From positions 2,976,001 through 3,040,000 of the forward strand of contig NZ_AP022617.1 in the NCBI RefSeq assembly GCF_010731575.1: a stretch of DNA of 64,000 nucleotides, read 5' to 3'. This stretch comes from Mycolicibacterium monacense (GTDB taxonomy: Bacteria > Actinomycetota > Actinomycetes > Mycobacteriales > Mycobacteriaceae). The first letter of the stretch is position 1, and every line of letters starts with the position of its first letter. Of this stretch, positions 16,424-25,264 are shown in pieces. The position numbers and the translations under genes are program-made. The notes beneath the pieces are model-generated. The model searched no databases. It saw nothing but the letters and a program-made list of their open reading frames with translations, and was not told where the DNA came from.

Positions 16424-18718
16424 GTGGCCACACCCACCGCCGCGCCATCGGAGCGTTTCGAGGAGACGGACGGCGACGTCACGTACATCCGCACGGACAA
16501 GGATCTGCCGCCGGTGGCGATCATCGACCGGTCGCCGATCACCACCAGGCACAAGATCGTCTTCGGACTCATCGCGCTCGCCGGGGCGATCGCCTGGGCG
16601 GTGATCGCCTTCTTCCGCGGGGAGACCGTCAACGCCGTCTGGTTCGTGATCGCCGCCATCTGCACGTACGTGGTGGCATTCCGGTTCTACGCGCGCCTGA
16701 TCGAGATGAACATCGTCAAACCGCGCGACGACAACGCCACGCCTGCAGAGCTTTTCGAGAACGCCACCGACTACGTTCCGACCGACCGCCGGGTGCTGTT
16801 CGGTCACCACTTCGCCGCCATCGCCGGCGCAGGCCCGCTCGTCGGCCCGGTCCTGGCCATGCAGATGGGCTTCCTGCCGGGCACCATCTGGATCATCATC
16901 GGCGCGGTGTTCGCCGGGTGTGTGCAGGACTATCTGGTGCTGTCGATCTCGACGCGGCGCCGGGGTCGCTCGCTGGGCCAGATGGCCCGCGACGAGCTGG
17001 GCGCCGTCGGCGGGGCCGCCGCGATCGTCGGCGTGCTGGTCATCATGGTCATCCTGCTGGCGGTGCTGGCACTGGTGGTCGTACAGGCGCTGGCCCAGAG
17101 CCCCTGGGGTGTGTTCTCCATCGCGATGACGATCCCGATCGCGTTGTTCATGGGTGTCTACCTGAGGTTCCTGCGCCCGGGCCGGGTGTCCGAGGTGTCG
17201 GTGATCGGCGTGGGGCTGCTCCTGCTGGCCGTCGCCTCCGGCCGTTGGGTGGCCGAAACATCCTGGGGCGCATCCTGGTTCGATCTGTCGCCGGTGGCGC
17301 TGAGCTGGGCGATCATCCTCTACGGGCTGGCCGCGTCGGTGTTGCCGGTGTGGTTGCTGCTCGCCCCGCGCGACTATCTGTCGACGTTCATGAAGGTCGG
17401 CACCATCGCGCTGCTGGCGGTCGGCATCCTCATCGCCCGCCCGGTCATGGAGGCGCCGGCGATCTCGAACTTCGCCGCCAGCGGCACCGGGCCGGTGTTC
17501 GCCGGATCCCTGTTCCCGTTCCTGTTCATCACGATCGCCTGCGGGGCGCTCTCGGGCTTCCACTCGCTGATCTCCTCGGGCACCACGCCGAAGCTGCTCG
17601 AGAAGGAAAGCCAGATGCGGCTGATCGGCTACGGCGGCATGCTGACCGAGTCGTTCGTGGCGATCATGGCCCTGATCACCGCCGCGATCCTCAACCAGCA
17701 CCTGTACTTCACGCTCAACGCGCCCGCCGCCCAGACCGGCGGCACGGCCGAGACCGCGGCGGAGTACGTCAACAACCTCGGACTGTCCGGCGCCCCGATC
17801 ACCCCCGAGCAGATCGACGAGGCCGCCAGGAGCGTGGGTGAGAGCTCGATCGTGTCGCGCACCGGCGGCGCGCCCACGTTGGCGTTCGGCATGTCCGAAG
17901 TGCTCAGCAGCGTGTTCGGCGGCGACGCGCTCAAGGCTTTCTGGTACCACTTCGCGATCATGTTCGAGGCCCTGTTCATCCTCACCACCGTCGACGCCGG
18001 CACCCGCGTGGCGCGGTTCATGCTGTCCGACGGCCTTTCGAATCTCGGTGGGCCACTGCGGAAACTGAAGGACCCGAGCTGGCGCGTCGGAGCCTGGGCC
18101 TGCAGCGTGATCGTCGTGGCCGCGTGGGGCAGCATCCTGCTGATGGGGGTCACCGATCCGCTCGGTGGCATCAACACGCTGTTCCCGCTGTTCGGTATCG
18201 CCAACCAGCTGCTGGCGGCGATCGCGCTGACCGTCGTCACGGTCGTCGTCCTGAAGAAGGGCCTGGGCAAGTGGGCGCTGGTGCCGGGCATTCCGCTGCT
18301 GTGGGATCTGGTCATCACGCTGACCGCGTCGTGGCAGAAGATCTTCTCCGGCGACCCCAGGGTCGGCTACTGGACCCAGCACTTCCAGTACAAGGCGGCG
18401 CTGGCGCAGGGTAAGGAGTCGTTCGGCGCGGCCAAGAACCCCGATCAGATGAACGACGTCATCCGCAACACCTTCATCCAGGGCACCCTGTCCATCGTGT
18501 TCGCCGTGCTGGTCGTGATCGTCTTCGCCGCGGGGGTCGTCATGGCGGTGCGCGCCCTGCGGGGCACCGCCCCGCCGACCACCGAGGACGAGGCGGTGCC
18601 GTCGCGCATCTTCGGTCCGTCCGGCCTGCACACCACCGCCCGGGAGAAGGAGGTGCAGAAACAGTGGGACGCGCTGCCGTCATCGCACGCCAGATCCGTT
18701 GGTACGTCGCCTCGTTGA
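16424..18718 (+). CDS. cstA: Carbon starvation protein CstA, pyruvate/peptide transporter family
   Basis: 764 residues with about 17 membrane segments. Conserved features include GHHFAAIAGAGPLVGPVLA, FHSLISSGTTPKLLEKE, and the C-terminal transmembrane block. Family members take up pyruvate or peptides under carbon limitation. The N-terminal cytoplasmic extension of about 30 residues (RFEETDGDVTYIRTDKDLPP) is usual in actinobacteria. The GTG start has GGAGGG just upstream. It overlaps the ybdD-like gene by 55 bp, implying translational coupling. It corresponds to Rv3063 in the conserved backbone. Confidence 0.95.
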   Translation: MATPTAAPSERFEETDGDVTYIRTDKDLPPVAIIDRSPITTRHKIVFGLIALAGAIAWAVIAFFRGETVNAVWFVIAAICTYVVAFRFYARLIEMNIVKPRDDNATPAELFENATDYVPTDRRVLFGHHFAAIAGAGPLVGPVLAMQMGFLPGTIWIIIGAVFAGCVQDYLVLSISTRRRGRSLGQMARDELGAVGGAAAIVGVLVIMVILLAVLALVVVQALAQSPWGVFSIAMTIPIALFMGVYLRFLRPGRVSEVSVIGVGLLLLAVASGRWVAETSWGASWFDLSPVALSWAIILYGLAASVLPVWLLLAPRDYLSTFMKVGTIALLAVGILIARPVMEAPAISNFAASGTGPVFAGSLFPFLFITIACGALSGFHSLISSGTTPKLLEKESQMRLIGYGGMLTESFVAIMALITAAILNQHLYFTLNAPAAQTGGTAETAAEYVNNLGLSGAPITPEQIDEAARSVGESSIVSRTGGAPTLAFGMSEVLSSVFGGDALKAFWYHFAIMFEALFILTTVDAGTRVARFMLSDGLSNLGGPLRKLKDPSWRVGAWACSVIVVAAWGSILLMGVTDPLGGINTLFPLFGIANQLLAAIALTVVTVVVLKKGLGKWALVPGIPLLWDLVITLTASWQKIFSGDPRVGYWTQHFQYKAALAQGKESFGAAKNPDQMNDVIRNTFIQGTLSIVFAVLVVIVFAAGVVMAVRALRGTAPPTTEDEAVPSRIFGPSGLHTTAREKEVQKQWDALPSSHARSVGTSPR

Positions 18719-18855
18719 TGGGCGACAACCACTACCGCCGTTACCTCGAGCACCGGCGGCGCACCCATCCGGGAGAACCGGTGCTCACCGAGCGTGAGTA
18801 CTGGCGGATGCGGCATGCGGCCGCCGACGCCAACCCGGGAGCGCGGTGCTGCTGA
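18664..18855 (+). CDS. YbdD/YjiX family small protein, CstA partner
   Basis: 63 residues starting at the GTG 55 bp inside the cstA end in another frame. Motifs GDNHYRRYLEHRRRTHPGEPVLTEREYWR are the YbdD/YjiX (DUF466) hallmark. In enterobacteria the homologous small proteins are needed for activity of the CstA/BtsT transporters. It ends in a Cys pair (ARCC). It lies 3 bp from the end of the convergent P450 gene. Confidence 0.9.
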   Translation: MGRAAVIARQIRWYVASLMGDNHYRRYLEHRRRTHPGEPVLTEREYWRMRHAAADANPGARCC

Positions 18856-18858
18856 GCC

Positions 18859-20100
18859 CTAAGCCGGCCGCAGCGCGTACCGGATCGGCAGGTGCTTGAG
18901 CCCGCCGACGAACGTCGTCGCGACGTGTTCCGGGCGACCGGCGAGTTCGACCGACCGCAGCCGCGGCAGCAGCTCGGCGAAGAAGCTGTTGACCTCCATC
19001 CGCGCCAGTGCGGCGCCCAGACAGAAGTGCACCCCGTATCCGAACGACACGTGCCTGTTGGGGTCGCGTCCGACGTCGAAGCGGAACGGCGCGTCGAACA
19101 CGTCGTCGTCGCGGTTGCCCGAGACATAGGACAGCAGAAGCGATTCGCCCGCCTTGATCGGTACGCCGCGCACCTCGGTGTCCTGGGCCGCCGTGCGCAT
19201 GAACGCCTTCACCGGGGTGACCCAGCGGATCATCTCCTCGGCCGCGAGGCCCATCAGGCCGGGGTCGGCCTGCAGGCGGCGCAGCTGATCCGGGTGTTCG
19301 ATGAGCGCCAGCATGCCGCCGGAGATGGTGGCGCTGGTGGTGTCGTGACCGGCGGCCGCCACGATCGCGTAGTAGGACACCGTGTCGATGTCGGACAGCG
19401 GCTCGCCGCCCAGTCGCGCATTGGCGATCGCCGAGGCGAGGTCTTCGGTCGGGTGCTCCCGGCGCGACGCGGTCAACGCGGTGAAGTACTGGAACATCTC
19501 CAGCAGCGCGGCCATCTGCTCCTCCGACGAGTCCCCGCGCTGGAACTCCTCGTCGTCGCTGCCGAACAGTTCCTGGGTGAGCTTGAGCATCAACGGGAAG
19601 TCGGCTTCGGGCACGCCGAGCAGAGACATGATGACGTAGAGCGGGTAGTTGACGGCGACCTCCTGGACGAAGTCGCATTCCGGGCCGGTCGCGAGCATCT
19701 TGTCGACGTAGGTCCTGGCCAGCTCGTCGACGCGAACCTTCAACGCCCGCATGGCCTTCGGCCGGAACCAGTCGGCGCCGATGGCCCGCAGGTCGCGGTG
19801 TTCGGGGTCGTCGAGGTGGATCAGGGTGCGGATGCCCACGCCTGCCTGGAGTTCGTCGGCGGTGGCCGTCATCAACACCGAACGCGGCGAGTTGGTGAAC
19901 ACGGTGTTCGCGCGTTCGATCGCCATGATGTCGGCGTGTTTGGTGACAGCCCAGAACGGCCGGTAGCCGTCGACGTCCACCCACGACACCGGCGCGTGCG
20001 CCCGCAGGTGCGTCAGGGCGGCGTGCAGTGCCGGTTCGTCGGTGTAGGCCCGGGGAGTGGCGAACACTCTGGCGGCCTCGTCGATGATCGGGGCGCTCAC
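18859..20100 (-). CDS. Cytochrome P450 (first gene pair of the catabolic island)
   Basis: 413 residues from the GTG at 20100, which has GGAGGAG 6 bp upstream. Motifs: I-helix AAAGHDTTSAT, ExxR in EEMIR, and heme loop FGYGVHFCLGAALARME. The HLDDPEHRDLRAIGADWF stretch after helix C is typical of soluble bacterial P450s that use ferredoxin. It overlaps the stop of the upstream F420-type oxidoreductase by 4 bp, so the two are co-translated. A weak copy of the island palindrome (21171-21189) sits in the shared promoter. The substrate is unknown, and I cannot assign a CYP family number. Confidence 0.92.
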   Translation of the reverse strand: MSAPIIDEAARVFATPRAYTDEPALHAALTHLRAHAPVSWVDVDGYRPFWAVTKHADIMAIERANTVFTNSPRSVLMTATADELQAGVGIRTLIHLDDPEHRDLRAIGADWFRPKAMRALKVRVDELARTYVDKMLATGPECDFVQEVAVNYPLYVIMSLLGVPEADFPLMLKLTQELFGSDDEEFQRGDSSEEQMAALLEMFQYFTALTASRREHPTEDLASAIANARLGGEPLSDIDTVSYYAIVAAAGHDTTSATISGGMLALIEHPDQLRRLQADPGLMGLAAEEMIRWVTPVKAFMRTAAQDTEVRGVPIKAGESLLLSYVSGNRDDDVFDAPFRFDVGRDPNRHVSFGYGVHFCLGAALARMEVNSFFAELLPRLRSVELAGRPEHVATTFVGGLKHLPIRYALRPA

Positions 20101-21158
20101 GGGTGACTCCTCCCTACGGCGGCCGGAAGACCGCGCAACTCGTGCAGTACATCGGTGACGGTGGCGTCGGGCACCCCGGCCGGAAAGGCAGGCAGCACAC
20201 GGTCGATCACCCCGTCGCAGCGGGCCCGCAGCTTCGCGGCCACGGTGTCCAGCGGTGCGACGACGGCGAACGCGTCGAGTACCTCGTCGTCGATCAGCGC
20301 GCCCATGGCGTCCCATTCGCCCAGCCGGGACAACCGGTGCAGCTCGCTGTGCAGATCGCCCCAGCCGTGCAGCTCGAGCACCCTGCGGTAGGCGGGTGTC
20401 GACCCGTAGAACGCCAATTGTTTCCGGGTCGCCACGGCGGCAGCACGCACGTCCTCGGCGGTCTCCCCCGTCACCACGAACACCGGGCACGACACCTGGA
20501 AGTCCCTGCGGCGCCGACCCGTGCGGGCCATCCCCTCCAGCAGTGCCGGGGTGGTGACCTCGTCGAGGTAGCGCTTGGTGGTGAACGCATGCGCCAGCAG
20601 ACCGTCGGCGACTTCACCGCACATCCGGGTCATCGCCTCACCGACGGCGGCGATGAAGATCTTCGGCACACCGTGGGGCTGGGGTTCGGGCACGAACATC
20701 GGGGTCATGATCTTGTGGGTGTAGAACTCGCCCTCGAAACGCAGCGGGGTGCCGTCATGCCAGCACGACCAGATCTCCCGCAGCGCCGCGACGAACTCAC
20801 GCATCCTGCCCACCGGATGACTCCAGGGCATGGAGAAGCGCTTCTCGATGTGGGGCTGGATCTGGGTGCCCAGACCGAGGATGAAGCGCCCGCCCGAATA
20901 GGCCTGCAGATCCCACCCGATGTTGGCGACTGTCATCGGGTTCCGGGCGAACGCCACCGCGATGCTGGTGCCGATCTCGAGCCGGGTGGTGTGCTCGGCC
21001 GCCAGCAGCAGCGGAAGGAATGGGTCGTGGTTGATCTCGCCCGTCCAGCAACCGTCGTAGCCCTGGTCTTCCAGGGCGGTGGCCACCTCGGGGACGCGGG
21101 CGAGTTGACTGGGGATGCCTCGGTCCACTTTGAGGCCGGGCACTGCGCCGTCACCCAT
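20097..21158 (-). CDS. Luciferase-like F420-dependent oxidoreductase (LLM), MSMEG_2256-type
   Basis: 353 residues of the TIM-barrel LLM fold: VATALEDQGYDGCWTGEINHDPFLP at the start, GTSIAVAFARNPMTVANIGWDLQAYSGGRFILGLGTQ with the nonprolyl cis-peptide region, and a GEVADGLLAHAF segment. Such proteins in mycobacteria mostly use coenzyme F420 to reduce or oxidise C=C or C-O bonds. Sequence resembles the subgroup named after M. smegmatis MSMEG_2256, from memory. It starts at the ATG at 21158 and is translationally coupled to the P450. The promoter is shared with the carboxyltransferase gene. Confidence 0.88.
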   Translation of the reverse strand: MGDGAVPGLKVDRGIPSQLARVPEVATALEDQGYDGCWTGEINHDPFLPLLLAAEHTTRLEIGTSIAVAFARNPMTVANIGWDLQAYSGGRFILGLGTQIQPHIEKRFSMPWSHPVGRMREFVAALREIWSCWHDGTPLRFEGEFYTHKIMTPMFVPEPQPHGVPKIFIAAVGEAMTRMCGEVADGLLAHAFTTKRYLDEVTTPALLEGMARTGRRRRDFQVSCPVFVVTGETAEDVRAAAVATRKQLAFYGSTPAYRRVLELHGWGDLHSELHRLSRLGEWDAMGALIDDEVLDAFAVVAPLDTVAAKLRARCDGVIDRVLPAFPAGVPDATVTDVLHELRGLPAAVGRSHP

Positions 21159-21170
21159 GGGAGATGACGC

Positions 21171-21189
21171 TACAGTAAGCAATTCAGTA
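21171..21189. promoter_or_regulatory. Island operator, weaker copy (21171)
   Basis: TACAGTAAGCAATTCAGTA matches 13 of 16 arm positions of TACTGTAA-N3-TTACAGTA. It lies 13 bp from the LLM start and 31 bp from the carboxyltransferase start in the divergent promoter. Confidence 0.55.
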
Positions 21190-21219
21190 AGGTCAACGAC
21201 CGTGAGTGAGGACCGACGG

Positions 21220-22716
21220 ATGACGGACGCGCAGGACTGGAAGGAGACGCTCGAGGACCTCGAGCGCCGCCGTGCGCATACGTACGGCATGGGCGGGCCG
21301 GAGCGCGTCGCCAAACACCACGGCAAGGGCAAGCTCGACGCCAGGGCGCGCATCACACGTCTGCTCGACCCGGATACGTTCTGCGAGTTCGGCACATTGG
21401 TCGGTGGCGACATCGCCGCCGACGGTCTCGTCGCCGGCTCCGGCCGGGTCGGCGGCGTCCCGGTCATGGTGGGCGCCGAGGATTTCACGACACTCGCAGG
21501 CAGTATCGGGCCGGGCGGCAACGCCAAGCGCTACCGGCTCGCCGAACTGGCGCTGCGCAACAAGATCCCGCTTGTGATGTTGTTGGAGGGCGCGGGTTTC
21601 CGGCCCAGCGGCGAACACTACGGCCGCACCCCGACCGACCTGATCATCCAGGCGCAGTGCTCGGGAAAGGTGCCCACGGTCGCCGCGGTGCTGGGACCGT
21701 CCGCCGGGCACGGTGCGCTGGTGGCCCCGGTGTGCGATTTCACGATCATGAGCGCCGGTGGGGCGATCTTCACCGCCGGTCCCCCGGTGGTCAAAGAGTC
21801 CACCGGAGAGGACATCTCGAAGGAGGATCTGGGCGGTCCCGAGGTCGCGCTGACCAGCGGGGTGATCCACAACTACGGCGAGGACGACGAGACGGTGATC
21901 GACGACATCCGTCGGTACCTGTCCTACTTCCCGTCCAGCGCGTGGTCGTATCCGCCGACCCGGCTCGCCGACGACACCGCCGATCCGCGCCCCACACCCG
22001 AACTGCTCGACATCGTCTCGCGCGACAACCGCCACATCTACGACATGCGCACCGTGCTCGACGTGATCTTCGACCGCCCCGACTGGTTGGAGGTCCAGCC
22101 GCGGTTCGGCCGCGCGGTCATCTGCGCGCTGGCGCATCTGGGCGGTTTCCCCGTCGCGGTGGTGGCGAACCAGCCGGAGGTGATGGCCGGCTCCATCGAC
22201 GCCGACGCCGCGGACAAGGCGGCCCACTTCATCACGGTCGCCGATTCGTTCCACCTGCCCATCGTGTTCCTCGCCGACAACCCGGGAATGCTGCCGGGCA
22301 GCCGCTCCGAACGCAGCGGCGTGCTGCGCAGCGGCGCCAGGATGTTCGCCGCACAGACCGCCGCGACGACGCTCAAACTGCACGTCACGCTGCGCAAGGC
22401 GTTCGGGTTCGGCTCGATGGTGATGTCGCTGTTGGGCTTCGACGATCAGGTGGCCACATTCGCGTATCCGGGCGCCACCATGGGGGCGATGAGTGCGGCG
22501 GCGATGAGCCGGGCGACACACGCCGGCGAGGACTACACCGAGGTGCTCAAGAGGATGGAGTTGGAGGCGAGTTACCGCTCGGCCGGCCACCTCGGCTTCG
22601 ACGAGCTGATCTCACCGGTGGAGACCCGCGACAGGCTGTTGACGGCGCTGCAGCACGGCATCTTCAGCCGTCAGGCGGTCGCCGAACCGGTGGCCCGCAC
22701 CGTGATCATGCCCTAG
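21220..22716 (+). CDS. Acyl-CoA carboxylase carboxyltransferase (beta) subunit, orphan
   Basis: 498 residues from the ATG at 21220 (GAGGA upstream). It has both crotonase-fold halves of a biotin-dependent carboxyltransferase: N-terminal AKHHGKGKLDARARITRLLD, the GPSAGHGALVAP oxyanion region and TAGPPVVKESTGEDISKEDL; C-terminal FLADNPGMLPGSRSE and AYPGATMGAMSAAAMS. It resembles propionyl-/methylcrotonyl-CoA carboxylase beta chains. No biotin carboxylase or biotin carrier gene is nearby, so it must borrow an alpha chain or act as a decarboxylase-like enzyme. Regulated from the divergent promoter carrying an island operator. Confidence 0.9.
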   Translation: MTDAQDWKETLEDLERRRAHTYGMGGPERVAKHHGKGKLDARARITRLLDPDTFCEFGTLVGGDIAADGLVAGSGRVGGVPVMVGAEDFTTLAGSIGPGGNAKRYRLAELALRNKIPLVMLLEGAGFRPSGEHYGRTPTDLIIQAQCSGKVPTVAAVLGPSAGHGALVAPVCDFTIMSAGGAIFTAGPPVVKESTGEDISKEDLGGPEVALTSGVIHNYGEDDETVIDDIRRYLSYFPSSAWSYPPTRLADDTADPRPTPELLDIVSRDNRHIYDMRTVLDVIFDRPDWLEVQPRFGRAVICALAHLGGFPVAVVANQPEVMAGSIDADAADKAAHFITVADSFHLPIVFLADNPGMLPGSRSERSGVLRSGARMFAAQTAATTLKLHVTLRKAFGFGSMVMSLLGFDDQVATFAYPGATMGAMSAAAMSRATHAGEDYTEVLKRMELEASYRSAGHLGFDELISPVETRDRLLTALQHGIFSRQAVAEPVARTVIMP

Positions 22717-22721
22717 CCGGT

Positions 22722-22770
22722 GATTTCGGCGTGCTCGGTCGCGCTAGGCGCGACCCCGCACGCCGAAATC
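22722..22770. terminator. 22-bp hairpin, bidirectional terminator, near copy of the one at 11858
   Basis: Arms 22722-22743 and 22749-22770 pair at 20 of 22 positions around CTAGG. Both arms share the GATTTCGGCGTG / CACGCCGAAATC ends with the 11858 hairpin. It lies between the convergent carboxyltransferase and LLM genes. Confidence 0.75.
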
Positions 22771-22772
22771 GC

Positions 22773-23819
22773 TCACTTGGCGCGGTATTCCTCGACGATC
22801 GGGGCGAGTTCGTCGGGGGTGGCGCCGTGCATTATCAGCGCATCGGCGCCGTAGTCGAACTCCTTGCGGATGCGGTCCACGCACTGCCGGGCCGAACCGG
22901 TCGCGGCCGGCGCCAACCACTCGTCGGGGATCAGCGTCGCGATGTGCTCGATCTGCTCGGCGGTGGCCTTGTGGTCGATCCCGCCGGGAATCGACTTGAC
23001 TACCTCGTCTTCCCGGAAGCGTTGCAGCACAGCGGGATCCCAGTTGTTGGTCTTCACCAGCAGATCACCGTAGCCCTGCAGGTAGGTGGCGAGCCGGGCC
23101 ACCGTCTTCTTCAGGCGCAGTTCCTCGGGCAGGTGGTCGCCGACGGTGGCGAAACACGACCACACCCGCACGCTGTCGGGGTCGCGGCCGGCCTGTTCGG
23201 CGGCCTCCTTGACCGTCTTCACGCACCGCTGCAGCGTCTCCGGTGTGAAGTAGGTGTGCAGGATGACGTCGTCGAACGCGCGGCCGCCCAGCGCCAGCGT
23301 CTGCGGGCCGAACGCGACGATCGCCAGCCGGATGTCCTCCTTGAAGTCGGGGTCGAGGAACAGCACCGGGTACTTGCCGAGCGGACCGTCGTGGTTGAAA
23401 ATCAGCTCGCCGTGCCAGAGGCGCCGCATGACGTGCGCGAAATCCTCCATTTGCGCGGTGGTGACCGCGGGGATGCCGAACGCGCCGTAGATGGCGCCGA
23501 TACCGCGCCCGATGCCGAGGGTGAACCGGCCGCCGGACAGCCGGTGCATGGTGGTCGCCCAGGATCCGGTGATCAACGGGTGGCGGGTGTTGTGATTCGT
23601 TGCGGCAGTGGCGATCTGCATCCGGCTGGTGACCGCGCACGCGGCGCCCACCAGCGACGACGCCTCCTTGACGTTCCAACGCTCGGAGATGAACGCCGTC
23701 CCGAAACCGAGGGCCTCGCCGCGGCGCGCCTCCTCCATCAGCGTGGCCGGGCCTTCGCCGCCGGCACCGGCCAGCAGGTAGTAGCCGAGTTCGTCCAATA
23801 CGCCGTCTCTACTCAACAC
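22773..23819 (-). CDS. Luciferase-like F420-dependent oxidoreductase (LLM), MSMEG_2249-type
   Basis: 348 residues starting at the GTG at 23819, overlapping the end of the NTF2-like gene by 7 bp. LLM features: EEARRGEALGFGTAFISERWNVKEAS, ATAATNHNTRHPLITGSWATTMHRLSGGRF and LGIGRGIGAIYGAFG. It resembles the MSMEG_2249 subgroup of F420-dependent enzymes from memory. It is the last gene of a six-gene overlapping operon (29057 to 22773) with an NTF2-like protein, an APH-fold kinase, a hydrolase, a BVMO and an extended SDR. The exact reaction is unknown. Confidence 0.88.
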   Translation of the reverse strand: MLSRDGVLDELGYYLLAGAGGEGPATLMEEARRGEALGFGTAFISERWNVKEASSLVGAACAVTSRMQIATAATNHNTRHPLITGSWATTMHRLSGGRFTLGIGRGIGAIYGAFGIPAVTTAQMEDFAHVMRRLWHGELIFNHDGPLGKYPVLFLDPDFKEDIRLAIVAFGPQTLALGGRAFDDVILHTYFTPETLQRCVKTVKEAAEQAGRDPDSVRVWSCFATVGDHLPEELRLKKTVARLATYLQGYGDLLVKTNNWDPAVLQRFREDEVVKSIPGGIDHKATAEQIEHIATLIPDEWLAPAATGSARQCVDRIRKEFDYGADALIMHGATPDELAPIVEEYRAK

Positions 23820-24187
23820 CAGATCCCTTGTTTGTAGCCGCAGTTCCAGACCTCGGTGATCCTGCCATCCACGACGCGGAACACCTCCATGCTGCTGATT
23901 GTCGTCGTGGTGCCGTCCTTGAGCGTCATCGGGGACTGGTAGACGATGGCGACGTGCTCGCCGTCGTCACCGGCCACCACGAGGTTGAGGTCGAAGCGCA
24001 CAGTGTCGAACATCGCCCAGTGGTCGACGATGCGCTGCACGGCCTGCTCATGGGTGAGGGTGACCGACTCCCCCACGTCGTGGCGGACGACGGTGTCGCC
24101 CATCAGTTCCTCGGCGAGCGCGAAGTCGCGTTCATTCCACACCTGAAGGTTGTACAGCTCCACGACTTCTCGTGCGGTACGGGTCAT
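23813..24187 (-). CDS. NTF2-like/SnoaL-like small protein
   Basis: 124 residues from the ATG at 24187. The fold begins with helix VVELYNLQVWNERDFALAEELMG, then VVRHDVGESVTLTHEQAVQRIV and ends with strands SSMEVFRVVDGRITEVWNCG, a pattern of the NTF2/SnoaL/ketosteroid-isomerase superfamily. Members act as isomerases, hydratases or cyclases on cyclic ketones or as ligand binders. His and Asp in the cleft (RHDVGES) could be catalytic. It is overlapped at both ends by its operon neighbours. Confidence 0.75.
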   Translation of the reverse strand: MTRTAREVVELYNLQVWNERDFALAEELMGDTVVRHDVGESVTLTHEQAVQRIVDHWAMFDTVRFDLNLVVAGDDGEHVAIVYQSPMTLKDGTTTTISSMEVFRVVDGRITEVWNCGYKQGIWC

Positions 24188-25254
24188 CCGAACACCTCCA
24201 GTGCGTCGACCTCGTCGATCGTGGCCACTGCCCGGTCGGTCAGCGTCAGGCACAGTTCACGCGATCGGTGCGGCATCGCATCCCATCCGATGAGCGTGAT
24301 CACCGGGAGCACCATCAGATAGGCGACCGCGAAACGGTAGTGCCGCCAGGCCTCGTCGAACGAGTAATCGGTGACCCCGCGGCGAATCAGGTGATCGAGG
24401 TAGTCGCGCACCAGCGATTCGTCGCGGCCGCTGCGGACCTCGGTCGGCAGTCCCTGGCTGATCAGGTACCCGACGTCTGCCGCACCGCACCCGCGCGCGG
24501 CGAACTGGAAGTCGACGACCTTGAGCCGGTCGCCGTCGAAGAACAGGTTGTCGGCGCGGATGTCGCCGTGCAGGAGCATCGACCGTTCCGCCAGAGCGGG
24601 CAACGCCGTCGGCGCATGGTCGCTGAACCGTTCGGCGTACCGGGCGACGGCGGCGGGCACCTCCGAACCCGATCTGTCGCGGTAGACCTCCCACCCGCCG
24701 GCGAACGCCGGCACCAGCAGGTCGCGTGCGATCGCGGTGTCCAGGCTCGGGAACGACTCCAGCACAGCCGGATCGGCGTCGGTCACCGACCACGCATGCA
24801 GCCCGGCCAGCGCCCCGAGGCAGGTGCGCGCCCGCTCCAGTGACAGACCGGCCAGGTGATCGGCGTTGTCCCAGTCCTGCAGGTCCTCGAGCAGCAGCAC
24901 GAAGTCCACCGACCCGGACGCCATGGAAGCCGCGTACACGTGCGGCGTGTCCATCGGCGCACGCCCGGCCACGTCGCGGTAGTACCTCAGCTCGCGCCGG
25001 TAGCCACCCAGCAATTCCATGGCTCCCCGGGCCTCTGACACCGCGGCGAATTTCGCGATCAGGGTCGAGGGCACAGCGTCGCCGTCCAGGTGCACGCGAT
25101 ACAGCAGCGAGGAGAACCCGCTGTCCTGCGCGATCCGTTCGGACCGCAACCCGGTGACCGTCACCGTGTCCGGCAGCGTGGGATCCGCGCGCAGCGTCTC
25201 GGTGAGCCACTGCGGTGTGAGGTCGTCGATGCCCGAGGGGATCTCTGCGGTCAT
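24184..25254 (-). CDS. APH/ecdysteroid-kinase-like phosphotransferase
   Basis: 356 residues from the ATG at 25254. Kinase-like fold with N-lobe QDSGFSSLLYRVHL and IAKFAA (Lys), hinge FVLLLEDLQDWD, catalytic loop HGDIRADNLFF and metal site VVDFQF. The loops resemble the ecdysteroid-kinase/DUF1679 branch of APH proteins. It may phosphorylate a hydroxylated pathway intermediate or a hydroxyacyl-CoA, as in ACAD10; this is inference. It overlaps the NTF2-like gene start by 4 bp and follows the hydrolase by 10 bp. Confidence 0.8.
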   Translation of the reverse strand: MTAEIPSGIDDLTPQWLTETLRADPTLPDTVTVTGLRSERIAQDSGFSSLLYRVHLDGDAVPSTLIAKFAAVSEARGAMELLGGYRRELRYYRDVAGRAPMDTPHVYAASMASGSVDFVLLLEDLQDWDNADHLAGLSLERARTCLGALAGLHAWSVTDADPAVLESFPSLDTAIARDLLVPAFAGGWEVYRDRSGSEVPAAVARYAERFSDHAPTALPALAERSMLLHGDIRADNLFFDGDRLKVVDFQFAARGCGAADVGYLISQGLPTEVRSGRDESLVRDYLDHLIRRGVTDYSFDEAWRHYRFAVAYLMVLPVITLIGWDAMPHRSRELCLTLTDRAVATIDEVDALEVFG

Positions 25255-25264
25255 CCCGGCAGTC

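Noticed and set aside
15872..18631. Minus-strand open frame of 919 codons
   Set aside because: Antisense of ligB and cstA, low-complexity His/Arg/Asp-rich product, no domain; a high-GC artefact.
21657..23837. Plus-strand open frame of 726 codons
   Set aside because: Overlaps the carboxyltransferase and the LLM gene in wrong frames and has no recognisable motif.
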